Below the pieces are notes generated by a model, which worked only from the letters and a program-made list of their open reading frames with translations, was not told where the DNA came from and did no database searches. This document shows positions 18,779 through 27,564 of a stretch of DNA of 60,605 bases, one piece after another; the stretch's first letter is position 1; each line of letters begins with the position of its first letter. The stretch is from an uncultured Campylobacterales bacterium (lineage in GTDB: Bacteria; Campylobacterota; Campylobacteria; Campylobacterales; Arcobacteraceae), in the NCBI GenBank assembly GCA_938084175.1, contig CALKDR010000007.1, forward strand, positions 1 through 60,605. Reading direction: 5' to 3'. A program made the translations under genes and the position numbers.

Positions 18779-19732
18779 TTATTTACTTAAACTTTTATAT
18801 ATTCTACTATAACCATCTAAAATTGTCTTTTTAATAGAATCTGGAACATTAACTTCTAGTTTTTCACTAGCTTTTAATTCTTTAGCTTTTTCTTTCCAAT
18901 TATCTTCTTTACCGAAGTTTCTAAGGATTTGTTTATCCATTGAAATAAATGCACCCTTGTCAAAATCTTCACTAGCTATAAATCTTGAACTCTCTGGAGT
19001 TAAAATTTCATCACCTAAAATCCATTCACCTTTTGCATTTACAAATGCTTCAAATTTTGTATCAACAATAATGATTCCATTATCACTTGCAAATTTTGTA
19101 TAGTCTTTAAATAAATTTTCTAAGCTTGTAATAATATCAGGGAAAATTTCTCTTACTTTTTGAGTATTTAAAGGAATATCTTTTGTACCTTTTGTAGTTG
19201 GTGTAAAAATCGGAGTTTCAAATTTATGCCATTGCTCTAAATCTTTTCCTAAGTCTAAACCATATGGATCATTTCCATTTTGACAAGCTTCATAAAGTGA
19301 ACCTGTTAAATAATTTCTAAAAATAAATTCAAATTGAACTAATTCTCCATCAATTGATGCTTCTAATGGCTTACATAATTCCATAAGCTGACATCTTGGA
19401 GCTATTTCTAAAGATTGATCAATTTGTTCTTCTAGAATTGCAGTAGAAATTCCAGCTTTTCTTGCAAATGCAGCACCTGAATTTGAGATAGCAGTTTGAG
19501 AAACACCTTTTCCTTCAATTTCAAGATTCAATGGAATATCAAAAACTGAACATCTATCACTTCTTACTAATAATACTTTTGCATCTTTTCCAGGACAAGT
19601 GTAAAGGTCTGCATTTTTACCAATATAAAATAAGTTATATCCTAGGTCTTCAAGTTCAGAAAGACCTTTTTGTGATGTTGTTTTTTTTGATTGTGGCCAT
19701 AGACCAAGTGCTGTAATCTCACTTATATTCAT
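18779..19732 (-). CDS. purC: SAICAR synthetase
   Basis: Adds aspartate to CAIR in purine synthesis. At 317 residues it is of the longer form found in Campylobacterota and eukaryote-like branches rather than the 240-residue E. coli form. Visible segments include LYTCPGKDAKVLLVRSDRCS near residue 62, the substrate loop FEFIFRNYLTGS, and the conserved LGDEILTPESSRF, matching the family's DEI.TPDSSR motif. It lies upstream of purS with a 62-base gap. Confidence 0.93.
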   Translation of the reverse strand: MNISEITALGLWPQSKKTTSQKGLSELEDLGYNLFYIGKNADLYTCPGKDAKVLLVRSDRCSVFDIPLNLEIEGKGVSQTAISNSGAAFARKAGISTAILEEQIDQSLEIAPRCQLMELCKPLEASIDGELVQFEFIFRNYLTGSLYEACQNGNDPYGLDLGKDLEQWHKFETPIFTPTTKGTKDIPLNTQKVREIFPDIITSLENLFKDYTKFASDNGIIIVDTKFEAFVNAKGEWILGDEILTPESSRFIASEDFDKGAFISMDKQILRNFGKEDNWKEKAKELKASEKLEVNVPDSIKKTILDGYSRIYKSLSK

Positions 19733-19757
19733 TTATTCTCCTACTGTTTATTTAAAC

Positions 19758-21050
19758 TTATTTAACATTATTTATGATGATTAATGATTTTAAAATACCA
19801 ACTGATGTGTTTAGTTGATTATCTTTTAAAATATCTTCATTTGAAATAATTTTCTTATTTTCTTCTTCTTTTTCTTCTTTTTTAACTTTTTTATCAACTT
19901 TTTCTAATTCACCTTTTAAGTGTTTTTTTAAGTCAGCTTCTTTTATTTTAAATTCAGACTCTTCACCTGCAGTTACTTTCCCAGCAAAAGCAGTAACATC
20001 AGGAGTAACTCCTGTAGCTTGAATAGTTCTTCCACTTGGTAAATAGTATTTTGCAATTGTAAGTTTAATAGTTTCTGATCTATCTTGAGTTATTGGTAAA
20101 ATAGCTTGAACAGAACCTTTTCCAAAAGTCTTTTCACCAATTATAATTGCTCTTTTGTGATCTTGAAGTGCACCACTTACAATTTCAGAAGCAGATGCTG
20201 AACCACCATTTACAAGTACAACCATTGGAAGTTTTGAAACAGTGTTTGAAGATGTAGCTTCAAATTTTTCTTCATCTTGAACATCTCTCCCTTTTTGAGA
20301 AACAATTACACCTTCGTCAACGAAAAGATCAACAACTCCAATTGCTTGAGAAAGTAATCCACCTGGATTATTTCTTAAATCAAGAACTAAACCTTTTACT
20401 TTTGGATTTTCTTTAATTGCTTTTTCTAAACCATCTACTACTTTTCTATCAAAGCTTGAAACTCTTAAATATAATAAATCTTCTTTTTCAAAAGTTTTTG
20501 AAAATACTGATTGTATTTTAATAATATCTCTAGTAATAGTTATCTTAACTGGTTTATTCTCACCTTTTCTAACAACTGTGATTAAAATATCAGTTTTTGG
20601 TTTACCACGCATTAAAGAAACTGCTTCATCTAGTGTCATATTTAATGTTGATTTATCATCTATTTTTAGAATAATATCTGAAGCTTTTACACCTGCTTTA
20701 AAAGCTGGAGTATCATCAATTGGAGAGATTACTGTCAAAGCTCCATCTCTCATTCCAACAGTGATTCCTAAACCGCCAAACTCACCTTTTGTTTGGATAT
20801 TCATCTCTTTTGAAGACTTAGTATCTAAAAAAGTTGAATGTGCATCAAGCTCTTGCATAAGGCCTTTGAGTGCTTTATTTACAATCTCTTCTAGCTCTAT
20901 ATCATCTACATAATATTTTTCAACAGTGCCAATTACTTTAGTTAATTTTGATAATGATTCGAATCTTGTTTTTTCACTAACTTCTTCTTTTGCAAAAACT
21001 GATTGAGTTAATAATAATGCAATAGATGAAGCGATTAATAATTTCTTCAT
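19758..21050 (-). CDS. ctpA: Carboxyl-terminal processing protease (S41)
   Basis: A periplasmic serine protease of 430 residues. Residues 1-20 are a signal peptide. A PDZ domain (GLGITVGMRDGALTVISPID through SIDEAVSLMRG-like sequence) is followed by the S41 core with LDLRNNPGGLLSQAI, the catalytic Ser in NGGSASASEI and the catalytic Lys in GEKTFGKGSVQA. The C-terminal 50 residues are unusually Lys/Glu-rich before a final hydrophobic end. Such proteases trim envelope proteins and, in related bacteria, peptidoglycan hydrolases. It is 25 bases upstream of purC. Confidence 0.92.
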   Translation of the reverse strand: MKKLLIASSIALLLTQSVFAKEEVSEKTRFESLSKLTKVIGTVEKYYVDDIELEEIVNKALKGLMQELDAHSTFLDTKSSKEMNIQTKGEFGGLGITVGMRDGALTVISPIDDTPAFKAGVKASDIILKIDDKSTLNMTLDEAVSLMRGKPKTDILITVVRKGENKPVKITITRDIIKIQSVFSKTFEKEDLLYLRVSSFDRKVVDGLEKAIKENPKVKGLVLDLRNNPGGLLSQAIGVVDLFVDEGVIVSQKGRDVQDEEKFEATSSNTVSKLPMVVLVNGGSASASEIVSGALQDHKRAIIIGEKTFGKGSVQAILPITQDRSETIKLTIAKYYLPSGRTIQATGVTPDVTAFAGKVTAGEESEFKIKEADLKKHLKGELEKVDKKVKKEEKEEENKKIISNEDILKDNQLNTSVGILKSLIIINNVK

Positions 21051-21164
21051 ATGTATATAACCTTTAAAATTTATAAAGATAAATTATACAAAAAAGTTTA
21101 TAAAAGTAAGGTTTTATCAAAAGTTTTGTACTATATCATCTAGTTTTAAAAAAGGTTTATAAAT

Positions 21165-21746
21165 ATGAGTATGAAAGAAAATGTAGATTTTGTAAAAGAA
21201 GAATTAAACAGTGAAGAAAAATTCTTAGAAGGTACAGTAAAAGTTGAAAGATTTTTTAAAAAATTCAAGGCTTTAATCTTAGGACTTGGTACAATTTTAA
21301 TAGTTGCACTAATTGCTTATAATGTAAATAATTATAATAATGAGCAAAATGCAATAGCTGCTAATATCGCTTTTGACAAAGTAATTGCAGATCCAAGCGA
21401 TAAAGATGCTCTTAATACTTTAAAAGAATCAAATAACAAACTTTATGAAGTTGCTTTATATTTACAAGCAAAGAAAGATGGAGTTTATCCTGAAACAAAT
21501 ATTCCTTATTTAAAGGAATTAACACAATACCAAAAAGCATTATCAAGTAGTAATGTTGAGCAATTGAATACTTTATCAATGCAAAATGATTTTTTATTAA
21601 AAGAGTTTGCAATATTTAATAAAGCATTAATTTTAGTTAATCAAGGTAAATACAAAGAAGCAAAAATTGCACTTAATTTAATTCAAAAGTCATCAAAAGC
21701 AGCCGAATTATCAAATTTATTACAACATCATTTACTTACAAAATAA
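21165..21746 (+). CDS. YfgM-like TPR membrane protein
   Basis: A 193-residue protein with a cytoplasmic N-terminus of about 40 residues, one membrane helix (LILGLGTILIVALIAYNV) and a periplasmic helical region with TPR-like pairs ending KYKEAKIALNLIQKSSK. This matches the shape of YfgM, which works with the SecYEG translocon and periplasmic chaperones. The next gene, nine bases on, is a beta-propeller lipoprotein like BamB. In E. coli yfgM and bamB are also adjacent, which supports the call. Sequence identity to YfgM is too low to be sure by eye. Confidence 0.6.
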   Translation: MSMKENVDFVKEELNSEEKFLEGTVKVERFFKKFKALILGLGTILIVALIAYNVNNYNNEQNAIAANIAFDKVIADPSDKDALNTLKESNNKLYEVALYLQAKKDGVYPETNIPYLKELTQYQKALSSSNVEQLNTLSMQNDFLLKEFAIFNKALILVNQGKYKEAKIALNLIQKSSKAAELSNLLQHHLLTK

Positions 21747-21755
21747 GGAAATACA

Positions 21756-22739
21756 ATGAAGCACTTATTAATTTTATTAGCAACTTTGTTTTTATTAACA
21801 GCTTGTGGAAGTAAAAAATATTTTGAACCAGAGGATGTAAAAAATTCTCTAAGTGTTGAAGAATCTTCTTTACCCTCAGCTATTGTTTCTATGAATAGAG
21901 ATGGTGCAACACTTGAAGATGGAACTATTATTACAAGAGATGGTGTTTCAAAATTTAAACTTCCTGAAAACTTTCAATTTTTAAATGTTAGTAACACAGG
22001 AAAAGTTCTTGCTACAAATTATAAAGATAAATTATTAATTGGAAATGAAGAACTTGATGTTAAAAATATTGTTGTAGCTGCTTCTTTAAAAGATAATAAA
22101 CTTGCATTAGTTTATTCAGATAATTCAATTGAATTATTTGATGCTAATACAAAGAAAACTTTATTTAAAGAGTATTTATCAATATCTTTGGCAAATGATA
22201 CAAGAATAGCAAATCCACACTTTATGGGTAATCTAATATTATTTCCTACATTAAATGGAAAAGTTGTTATTATTTCTACTAAAACAAACAAGTCAGTAAA
22301 AAATATATCTGTTGATTTAGACAGTCAATTTAACAATATCATATTTTTAAAAGTAATTGAAGATAAACAAACTTTAATAGCGGCAACTGCAAATAAGATT
22401 GTTACTATTTCTACAAAAAATATTCTTTCAAAAGATTATGAAATAAGAGATATCATAAGTAGCGGTGAAAACATTTACCTTGCTACAATTGATGGTAGAT
22501 TAATCAAATTAGACTTAGCTCTAGAAGAGATTGCTAGTAAAAAATATAAATATTCAAAAATACATGCTTTAGCATTTACTGATTCTTTATATGCAATTGA
22601 ATCTCAAAGCTTTATTATTAATATAAATAATGACTTTACAGAAGATAGAGTTTATGATTTTGATTTTGACAATGAAGAAAGATTAATTGTTATTGATAAC
22701 AAAATCTATACTAATTCAAGAGAAATAACACTTCCATAA
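21756..22739 (+). CDS. BamB-like beta-propeller lipoprotein
   Basis: A 327-residue protein with a lipoprotein signal (LLILLATLFLLTACGSKK; lipidated Cys about residue 17). The mature part is a run of beta-strand repeats with the KLALVYSDNSIELFDANTKK type of blade typical of PQQ/WD-like propellers. BamB is the propeller lipoprotein of the outer-membrane beta-barrel assembly machine. Pairing with a YfgM-like gene supports the assignment, but individual PQQ motifs are degenerate. A strong terminator follows. Confidence 0.62.
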   Translation: MKHLLILLATLFLLTACGSKKYFEPEDVKNSLSVEESSLPSAIVSMNRDGATLEDGTIITRDGVSKFKLPENFQFLNVSNTGKVLATNYKDKLLIGNEELDVKNIVVAASLKDNKLALVYSDNSIELFDANTKKTLFKEYLSISLANDTRIANPHFMGNLILFPTLNGKVVIISTKTNKSVKNISVDLDSQFNNIIFLKVIEDKQTLIAATANKIVTISTKNILSKDYEIRDIISSGENIYLATIDGRLIKLDLALEEIASKKYKYSKIHALAFTDSLYAIESQSFIININNDFTEDRVYDFDFDNEERLIVIDNKIYTNSREITLP

Positions 22740-22760
22740 TAATATAAAAGTAATAAAATA

Positions 22761-22793
22761 AAAGCTATTAGATATTTCTAATAGCTTTTTTTT
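22761..22793. terminator. Bidirectional Rho-independent terminator
   Basis: A twelve-base perfect stem (aaagctattaga at 22761-22772, tctaatagcttt at 22777-22788) with loop tatt and a run of eight Ts on the plus strand. It lies between convergent bamB-like and truD genes. A-rich sequence on the left gives a broken T-run for the minus strand. Confidence 0.85.
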
Positions 22794-22800
22794 ATACTAC

Positions 22801-23799
22801 TTAATTTAGATTCTTATTTCCTAATTTCTCAATTAATACTGTTGCGTAAGAACCTTTTGGCAATGAAAACTCTAAGGTACAAGTTTTATCAGCACTATTA
22901 TATTTACAAGTAATATCTTTTGGGAATACAATAGCTTCTCTTCTATAGCCTTTTTCTTGAATATACATATCATCATACATCTCTTCAATAACTCTTGCTT
23001 CACCAATGGCTCTGAATACTTTACGACCTGGTAAAAGTCCTGTAGGAGATACTTTTTGATTTTGAAAATCTTTTAAGATTTGATCTGTTATTTTTTTAGG
23101 AGTAAAAAGTTTTTCTCTTTTAAATTCATTAAATATATCGCCATCAAATAATTTGAAATCTTCTTCATTAGACTTAATTCTATTTGCTAGCCATTCATTA
23201 AAAAAACTACTTTGATAAGCAGCTATTAGCATTTTCGATAATTTTTTATCTTTAATAATTGTCTCACCATAAACAAGGTCTTTTGCTTTTTGAAAATTTT
23301 CTTCAACTTCTTTACCAAAACGTTGATAACCAAAATAATTAGGCATACCTTTTTTTGATATTTGTTTTATTACTTTTTGAATCTGATTAAGCTCAATTAT
23401 TTCTACATTATGAAGATTAATTTTAAATCTATTACCTTCTAAATCACCAATATTTAATTTTTGATTATGTAAAGTAGAATTAAGAATCTTAATTTTTGAA
23501 CTTTTAAAAGCTTTCATTTCTTTTGAGTATTTTTTTGGGATTGAGATATATTGGCTAGTTGTAGCTCTTTTATCTTTTAGTCCAGCATAACCAATTTCAT
23601 TAGAATAAACTCCTAAATAATCTGAGAATCTTTCTATTAATTCCCAAGTATCCATATTTGACTTTTCTACTTGGAAAATAATAAAGTTACCATGACCAGA
23701 AAATTTTAAAGGTAACTCTGTAACAATAAAATCTTCATCATTTTGAACAAATTTAAAGTTTAATTTTTCATTTGATGAAGAGTAAAATCTTTCAATCAC
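22801..23799 (-). CDS. truD: tRNA pseudouridine(13) synthase
   Basis: Makes pseudouridine at position 13 of tRNA-Glu. The 332-residue protein shows the catalytic Asp in IGYAGLKDKRATTSQYISI (about residue 80), the PNYFGYQRFG motif about 70 residues later, and GLLPGRKVF. The TruD insertion domain lies between. It abuts the upstream zinc-finger gene with no gap, suggesting coupled translation. Confidence 0.94.
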   Translation of the reverse strand: MIERFYSSSNEKLNFKFVQNDEDFIVTELPLKFSGHGNFIIFQVEKSNMDTWELIERFSDYLGVYSNEIGYAGLKDKRATTSQYISIPKKYSKEMKAFKSSKIKILNSTLHNQKLNIGDLEGNRFKINLHNVEIIELNQIQKVIKQISKKGMPNYFGYQRFGKEVEENFQKAKDLVYGETIIKDKKLSKMLIAAYQSSFFNEWLANRIKSNEEDFKLFDGDIFNEFKREKLFTPKKITDQILKDFQNQKVSPTGLLPGRKVFRAIGEARVIEEMYDDMYIQEKGYRREAIVFPKDITCKYNSADKTCTLEFSLPKGSYATVLIEKLGNKNLN

Positions 23800-24168
23800 T
23801 TATAAGCTCTTTTTACTTTGTTCATTTTCATAAACTTCTCTACATTCTGTACAAAATTTTGCAAATGGTTTTGCTTTTAATCTTCCAATTGGAATAGTCA
23901 CAGAACACATTGCACAAGTTCCATATGAACCATCTTCTATTTTTTTGATAGCTTCTTCTATTTGTTTTAATTCATCTAATTGATGATTAGCAATCATACC
24001 TTCTGTAAAAGAATCACTAACAAGCTCTGCGTAATCTAGATCATCTTTAATTTCTTGATCTTTTAATTGATCAATATTATCTCTACTTCCATTTATATTT
24101 TTTAGAATAGTTTCTTTTCTTAGAATTAATATAGTCTTTAATTCATCAATTTGTTGTCTATTTGGCAT
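23800..24168 (-). CDS. DksA/TraR-family zinc-finger transcription factor
   Basis: A 122-residue protein with an N-terminal coiled coil (about residues 5-70, with acidic DDLDYAELV at the tip) and a C-terminal four-Cys zinc finger, CAMC-x17-CTEC. DksA-family proteins bind in the RNA polymerase secondary channel and modulate stringent-response promoters. The acidic tip pattern DYAELVSD supports a DksA-like role. GGAG lies seven bases before the start. It is cotranscribed with truD. Confidence 0.88.
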   Translation of the reverse strand: MPNRQQIDELKTILILRKETILKNINGSRDNIDQLKDQEIKDDLDYAELVSDSFTEGMIANHQLDELKQIEEAIKKIEDGSYGTCAMCSVTIPIGRLKAKPFAKFCTECREVYENEQSKKSL

Positions 24169-24346
24169 TAAGTGCTCCTTATTTCTGCGTGATTATATAC
24201 TTTTTAATATATAAATTATATAAGAGTTCTTATACTAGCTATTCCTAGGCACTTACTAAGATAAATAAATAGTTTCAAATATTGAAATTTAACACTTATT
24301 TAATGAATAAAAGATAAAATACTTCTATATTAAATAGGAGTTTTAC

Positions 24347-24607
24347 ATCACAAAGCTATCTAGAAATTTTTCAATAATTATTACTATAATATTTTCTATA
24401 TTTATATTTTTTTTATTCATTCATTCAAAAATAAATAGTGAATATTATACTTTTACAAAAACAGTTTCAAGTATTACAACTTTGCCAGGACTTACAAATT
24501 CAAACTCAATTTTTGAGCCAAGAATTAGGTTTTATAAAGATTATTCACATACTTTCTACCCCGAACAAAAAAAAATAGATTATCAGGATTTTGTATATGA
24601 GAAATAG
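24347..24607 (+). CDS. 86-residue membrane-anchored protein with an apparent ATC start
   Basis: The reading frame begins just behind a strong TAGGAG (24335-24340), and the codon at optimal six-base spacing is ATC, not ATG. No ATG, GTG or TTG occurs in frame until well past the membrane segment. The product is one N-terminal membrane helix (about residues 7-25) and a roughly 60-residue outer part containing LPGLTNSNS, FEPRIRFYKDYSH and a Tyr-rich C-terminus. Its stop overlaps the start of the permease gene by 11 bases, so the two are probably coupled. I do not recognise the family. It is likely a partner of the following ABC exporter. Confidence 0.6.
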   Translation: MTKLSRNFSIIITIIFSIFIFFLFIHSKINSEYYTFTKTVSSITTLPGLTNSNSIFEPRIRFYKDYSHTFYPEQKKIDYQDFVYEK

Positions 24608-25775
24608 TACTTTTTTAAATTTTTTATTTTTATTAATTTATAAACATAAATCAAAGCATATTGCGATTTCTTTAATATCAATACTTATTGTATTTTTGAT
24701 ATCTTCAGTACTTTTTATCTCATCTTCTATACAAAAAGAATTGTTTCAAACCTTAGATGCTCAAAGTGATTTTGTAATTCAAAGAATGAATCAAGGTAAG
24801 ATAGTAAACACACCAAACTCTTGGATAGAAGACTTCTCTTCAATAAATGGAATTAAAAATATTCAACAAAGAGTTTATGGTCAATACTACTTTGAACCTT
24901 CTAATAAATACTTTACTATTGTTGGTGTTGATTTATTTGAAGAGGCTGTAAATGAAAATATTAAAAAACTTTTATCACAAATGAATATTTCAAGTTTTCT
25001 AGAAAAAGATTCAATGATTATAGGAAATGGCGTTAGAAAAGTTCTAGATGAGCTTTATTATTCTGATACTTATTCTTTTAAACTATATAATAGAGAAAGT
25101 AAAAAAGTATCTATTTTCAAAGATTTACCCAAATCTTCTAACTTAATAGCAAATGACTTAATCATAATGGATATTTCATTAGCAAAACAAATACTAAATA
25201 TAAATGAAGATGAATCAACAGATATAATTCTTAATGTTCCAAATGATTTAGAGCGTTCAAATATAAAAGTAGAATTGATTTTAAAACATTTAGATATAAG
25301 AGTTATTCAAAAAGAAGATATTAAAAAAGCCTATGAAAACTTATATAACTACAAAGGTGGAATATTTTTAATTTTATTTATTATAGTTATGATTACATTT
25401 GTTTTAATTTTATACCAAAGATATACAATGGTAAGTTCTTCTGATAAAAAAGAAATTGGAATTTTAAAAGCAGTTGGATGGAGTATAAAAGATATTATAA
25501 AACTAAAAATTTCTGAGACTTTTATAGTAGCTTTATTAGCATTTTTAATAGGAATAATTTTTGCTTATATATTTGTATTTATTTTAAATGCTCCATTTTT
25601 AAACAATATTTTTTTAGGATTTAACAATATGGAAAATAGTGTTATATTAAGTGCTAATATTAGTTTTTCAAATATTGTAACTCTGTTTATATTTTTTATA
25701 ATTCCTTTTATATCTGCGGTTTTAATTCCTGTTTGGAAAATTGCAGTAATTGATGCAAGTGAGAGTATGAAATGA
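24597..25775 (+). CDS. FtsX-like ABC transporter permease
   Basis: A 392-residue permease of the LolC/E-MacB type. One N-terminal membrane helix (about residues 18-38) is followed by a roughly 200-residue periplasmic domain, then three C-terminal helices in the FtsX domain with IGILKAVGWSIKDIIKLKI between the first two. I chose the ATG at 24597, with AGGA eight bases upstream, over a TTG two codons earlier. It overlaps the small membrane gene upstream and the ATPase gene by four bases. The transported substrate is not evident; such systems usually act on lipids, lipoproteins or envelope processes rather than bulk import. Confidence 0.83.
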   Translation: MRNSTFLNFLFLLIYKHKSKHIAISLISILIVFLISSVLFISSSIQKELFQTLDAQSDFVIQRMNQGKIVNTPNSWIEDFSSINGIKNIQQRVYGQYYFEPSNKYFTIVGVDLFEEAVNENIKKLLSQMNISSFLEKDSMIIGNGVRKVLDELYYSDTYSFKLYNRESKKVSIFKDLPKSSNLIANDLIIMDISLAKQILNINEDESTDIILNVPNDLERSNIKVELILKHLDIRVIQKEDIKKAYENLYNYKGGIFLILFIIVMITFVLILYQRYTMVSSSDKKEIGILKAVGWSIKDIIKLKISETFIVALLAFLIGIIFAYIFVFILNAPFLNNIFLGFNNMENSVILSANISFSNIVTLFIFFIIPFISAVLIPVWKIAVIDASESMK

Positions 25776-26440
25776 TAAAAATCAACAAATTAAACAAAAT
25801 ATTTAATCAAAATAGCAAAAAAGAGTTTCACGCACTTAAAGATATAAATATTCAAATACAAAGATCATCTTGTGTGATTCTAAAAGGTGTAAGTGGTAGT
25901 GGAAAATCAACCCTGCTTTCAATTTTAGGAACTCTTTCTAAACCTTCTAGTGGTGATATTATTGTAAACGATGATAGCATTGCTAAGTTACCTGATTTAC
26001 ATGCTTCAGAATATAGAGCAAGAAACTTAGGATTTATTTTCCAATCATATAATCTTTTTAATGAATTAGATGTAGCTCAAAATGTATCTATTCCTTTAAT
26101 TCCTTTAGGATTTACTCAAAAGCAAATAGATGAAAAAGTTATGATTGCTTTAAAATTAGCAAATATTGAACATAAAAAATATGAAACTGTTTCGAATCTT
26201 TCAGGAGGAGAGAAACAAAGAACTGCAATTGCAAGAGCTTTGGTTAATAATCCTGATATTATTCTATGTGATGAACCTACTGCAAACTTAGATACGGATA
26301 ATTCACTAAAATTTATACAAGCAATGAGAGAATTAAAAGTTTTAAATAAAACAATCATAATAGCAACTCATGATCCGATTTTTGATAATCTTGATTTTGT
26401 AGATGATATTATAAATATAAAAGATGGAGAAATTGCGTGA
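25772..26440 (+). CDS. ABC transporter ATPase, LolD/MacB type
   Basis: A 222-residue ATPase with Walker A GVSGSGKST (about residues 39-47), the Q-loop FIFQSYNLFNELDV, signature LSGGEKQRTAIARAL, Walker B IILCDEPTANLD and switch His in ATHDP. The sequence around the Q-loop is of the FtsE/LolD class, matching the FtsX-type permease encoded immediately upstream with a four-base overlap. It also overlaps the next membrane-protein gene by four bases, so all three are translationally coupled. Confidence 0.92.
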   Translation: MIKINKLNKIFNQNSKKEFHALKDINIQIQRSSCVILKGVSGSGKSTLLSILGTLSKPSSGDIIVNDDSIAKLPDLHASEYRARNLGFIFQSYNLFNELDVAQNVSIPLIPLGFTQKQIDEKVMIALKLANIEHKKYETVSNLSGGEKQRTAIARALVNNPDIILCDEPTANLDTDNSLKFIQAMRELKVLNKTIIIATHDPIFDNLDFVDDIINIKDGEIA

Positions 26441-27405
26441 ATAATGTACTTTTATCAAATGAAATCATTGTATTTTTATTTACTCAAGTAACACTTCTAA
26501 TTTTATTATGTATCTCTTTTTTTTATTCTATTTTTATTATAAAAAATTGGGATTATTCAAAAACAACACAAACACAATATAAGCTAGAAAAACGTTCGTA
26601 TTTGGTGATTTTAATCATTACATTTACAATGATTATCAAAATATTTCTCATGCCCTATTTTGCTTATAGTGTTGATATTCTCTCTAACATTGTTCCAGGT
26701 GCTATGTGTGCTGCTGGAGTAATTGATGCAAATAAATATGGTCAGCCTCTTTTAGCTTTTAAAGTTTTTTTACTGTTTTTTATAGGAATTTGGATGATTT
26801 TAAATACTCTTGATTTAAAAGAGAAAACCTATCCATATACAAAGAAAAAGTTTTGGTTTTTTATATTTATTTTCTTGCTTGTAATTATTGAAATAAGTTT
26901 AGATATTTTATATCTAACAAATATTTCCACACAAGAACCTGTTTTATGTTGTTCTGTGATTTTTGGAGCTAGTTCTACGGGTGGACAAATACCATTTAAT
27001 CTTGATATTCCTATGCTTTTAGTGATTTTTTACTTACTTTATTTTTTAACAATATTTGTAAATATTCAAAAAAATGCTTATTTAAATGTTCTTGTAAATA
27101 TACTATTTTTATATATTTCTTATTATGCAGTTACATACTTTTTTGGAACATATATTTATGAACTTCCTACACATCAGTGTCCATTTTGTATGTTACAGCA
27201 TGAGTATTTTTATATTGGATATTTTATATGGGGAACTTTGTTTTTAGGAGTATTTTTTGCATTTGCTAATTCAGCTTTAAAGCTTTTAGTAAATAGACCT
27301 CTTGAATATACTTTAAAATATTCTCTTATTTTTAATGCATTATTTGTATTTATTTGTACTTTTTATGTACTTAAGTATTATTTAGTAAATGGAGTTTTAC
27401 TATAA
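26437..27405 (+). CDS. Polytopic membrane protein with CxxC and clustered cysteines
   Basis: A 322-residue integral membrane protein with about eight predicted helices. Cysteines sit at membrane-edge positions: VPGAMCAAG (about residue 89), LCCSVIFGASS (about 168) and QCPFCMLQHEY (about 248). The last has a CxxC resembling redox-active or metal-handling membrane proteins such as DsbB/VKOR-like enzymes, but I cannot assign it to these. It is coupled to the ABC exporter genes, so it probably works with them. A role in thiol redox or metal (for example copper) handling is inference from the cysteines only. Confidence 0.65.
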   Translation: MNNVLLSNEIIVFLFTQVTLLILLCISFFYSIFIIKNWDYSKTTQTQYKLEKRSYLVILIITFTMIIKIFLMPYFAYSVDILSNIVPGAMCAAGVIDANKYGQPLLAFKVFLLFFIGIWMILNTLDLKEKTYPYTKKKFWFFIFIFLLVIIEISLDILYLTNISTQEPVLCCSVIFGASSTGGQIPFNLDIPMLLVIFYLLYFLTIFVNIQKNAYLNVLVNILFLYISYYAVTYFFGTYIYELPTHQCPFCMLQHEYFYIGYFIWGTLFLGVFFAFANSALKLLVNRPLEYTLKYSLIFNALFVFICTFYVLKYYLVNGVLL

Positions 27406-27420
27406 ATAGTAAAACTCTTT
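27392..27420 (+). terminator. Terminator of the ABC exporter unit
   Basis: An eleven-base perfect stem (gagttttacta, 27392-27402; tagtaaaactc, 27407-27417) with loop taaa containing the stop codon of the last gene, followed by TTT. Confidence 0.65.
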
Positions 27421-27495
27421 AAGTACTTTTTGATCTCTTATAAATTTTTGTACCCAAATATCTATTGCAATTTGTCTTGAAGCTATTTTAAAGAT
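27400..27495 (-). pseudogene. Possible C-terminal remnant of a lost gene
   Basis: On the minus strand an open stretch of 31 codons after a stop encodes a protein-like segment (IASRQIAIDIWVQKF followed by IRDQKVLKEF) ending at a stop inside the terminator. It has no start signal, and its composition looks more like a coding tail than random AT-rich sequence. I cannot name the parent gene. Confidence 0.25.
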
Positions 27496-27564
27496 TTACT
27501 CTTAAATTTTCAAGAACTATATGTTTTAACTCCTTACTAACATAGAAAAAAGTATTAAACTAAA

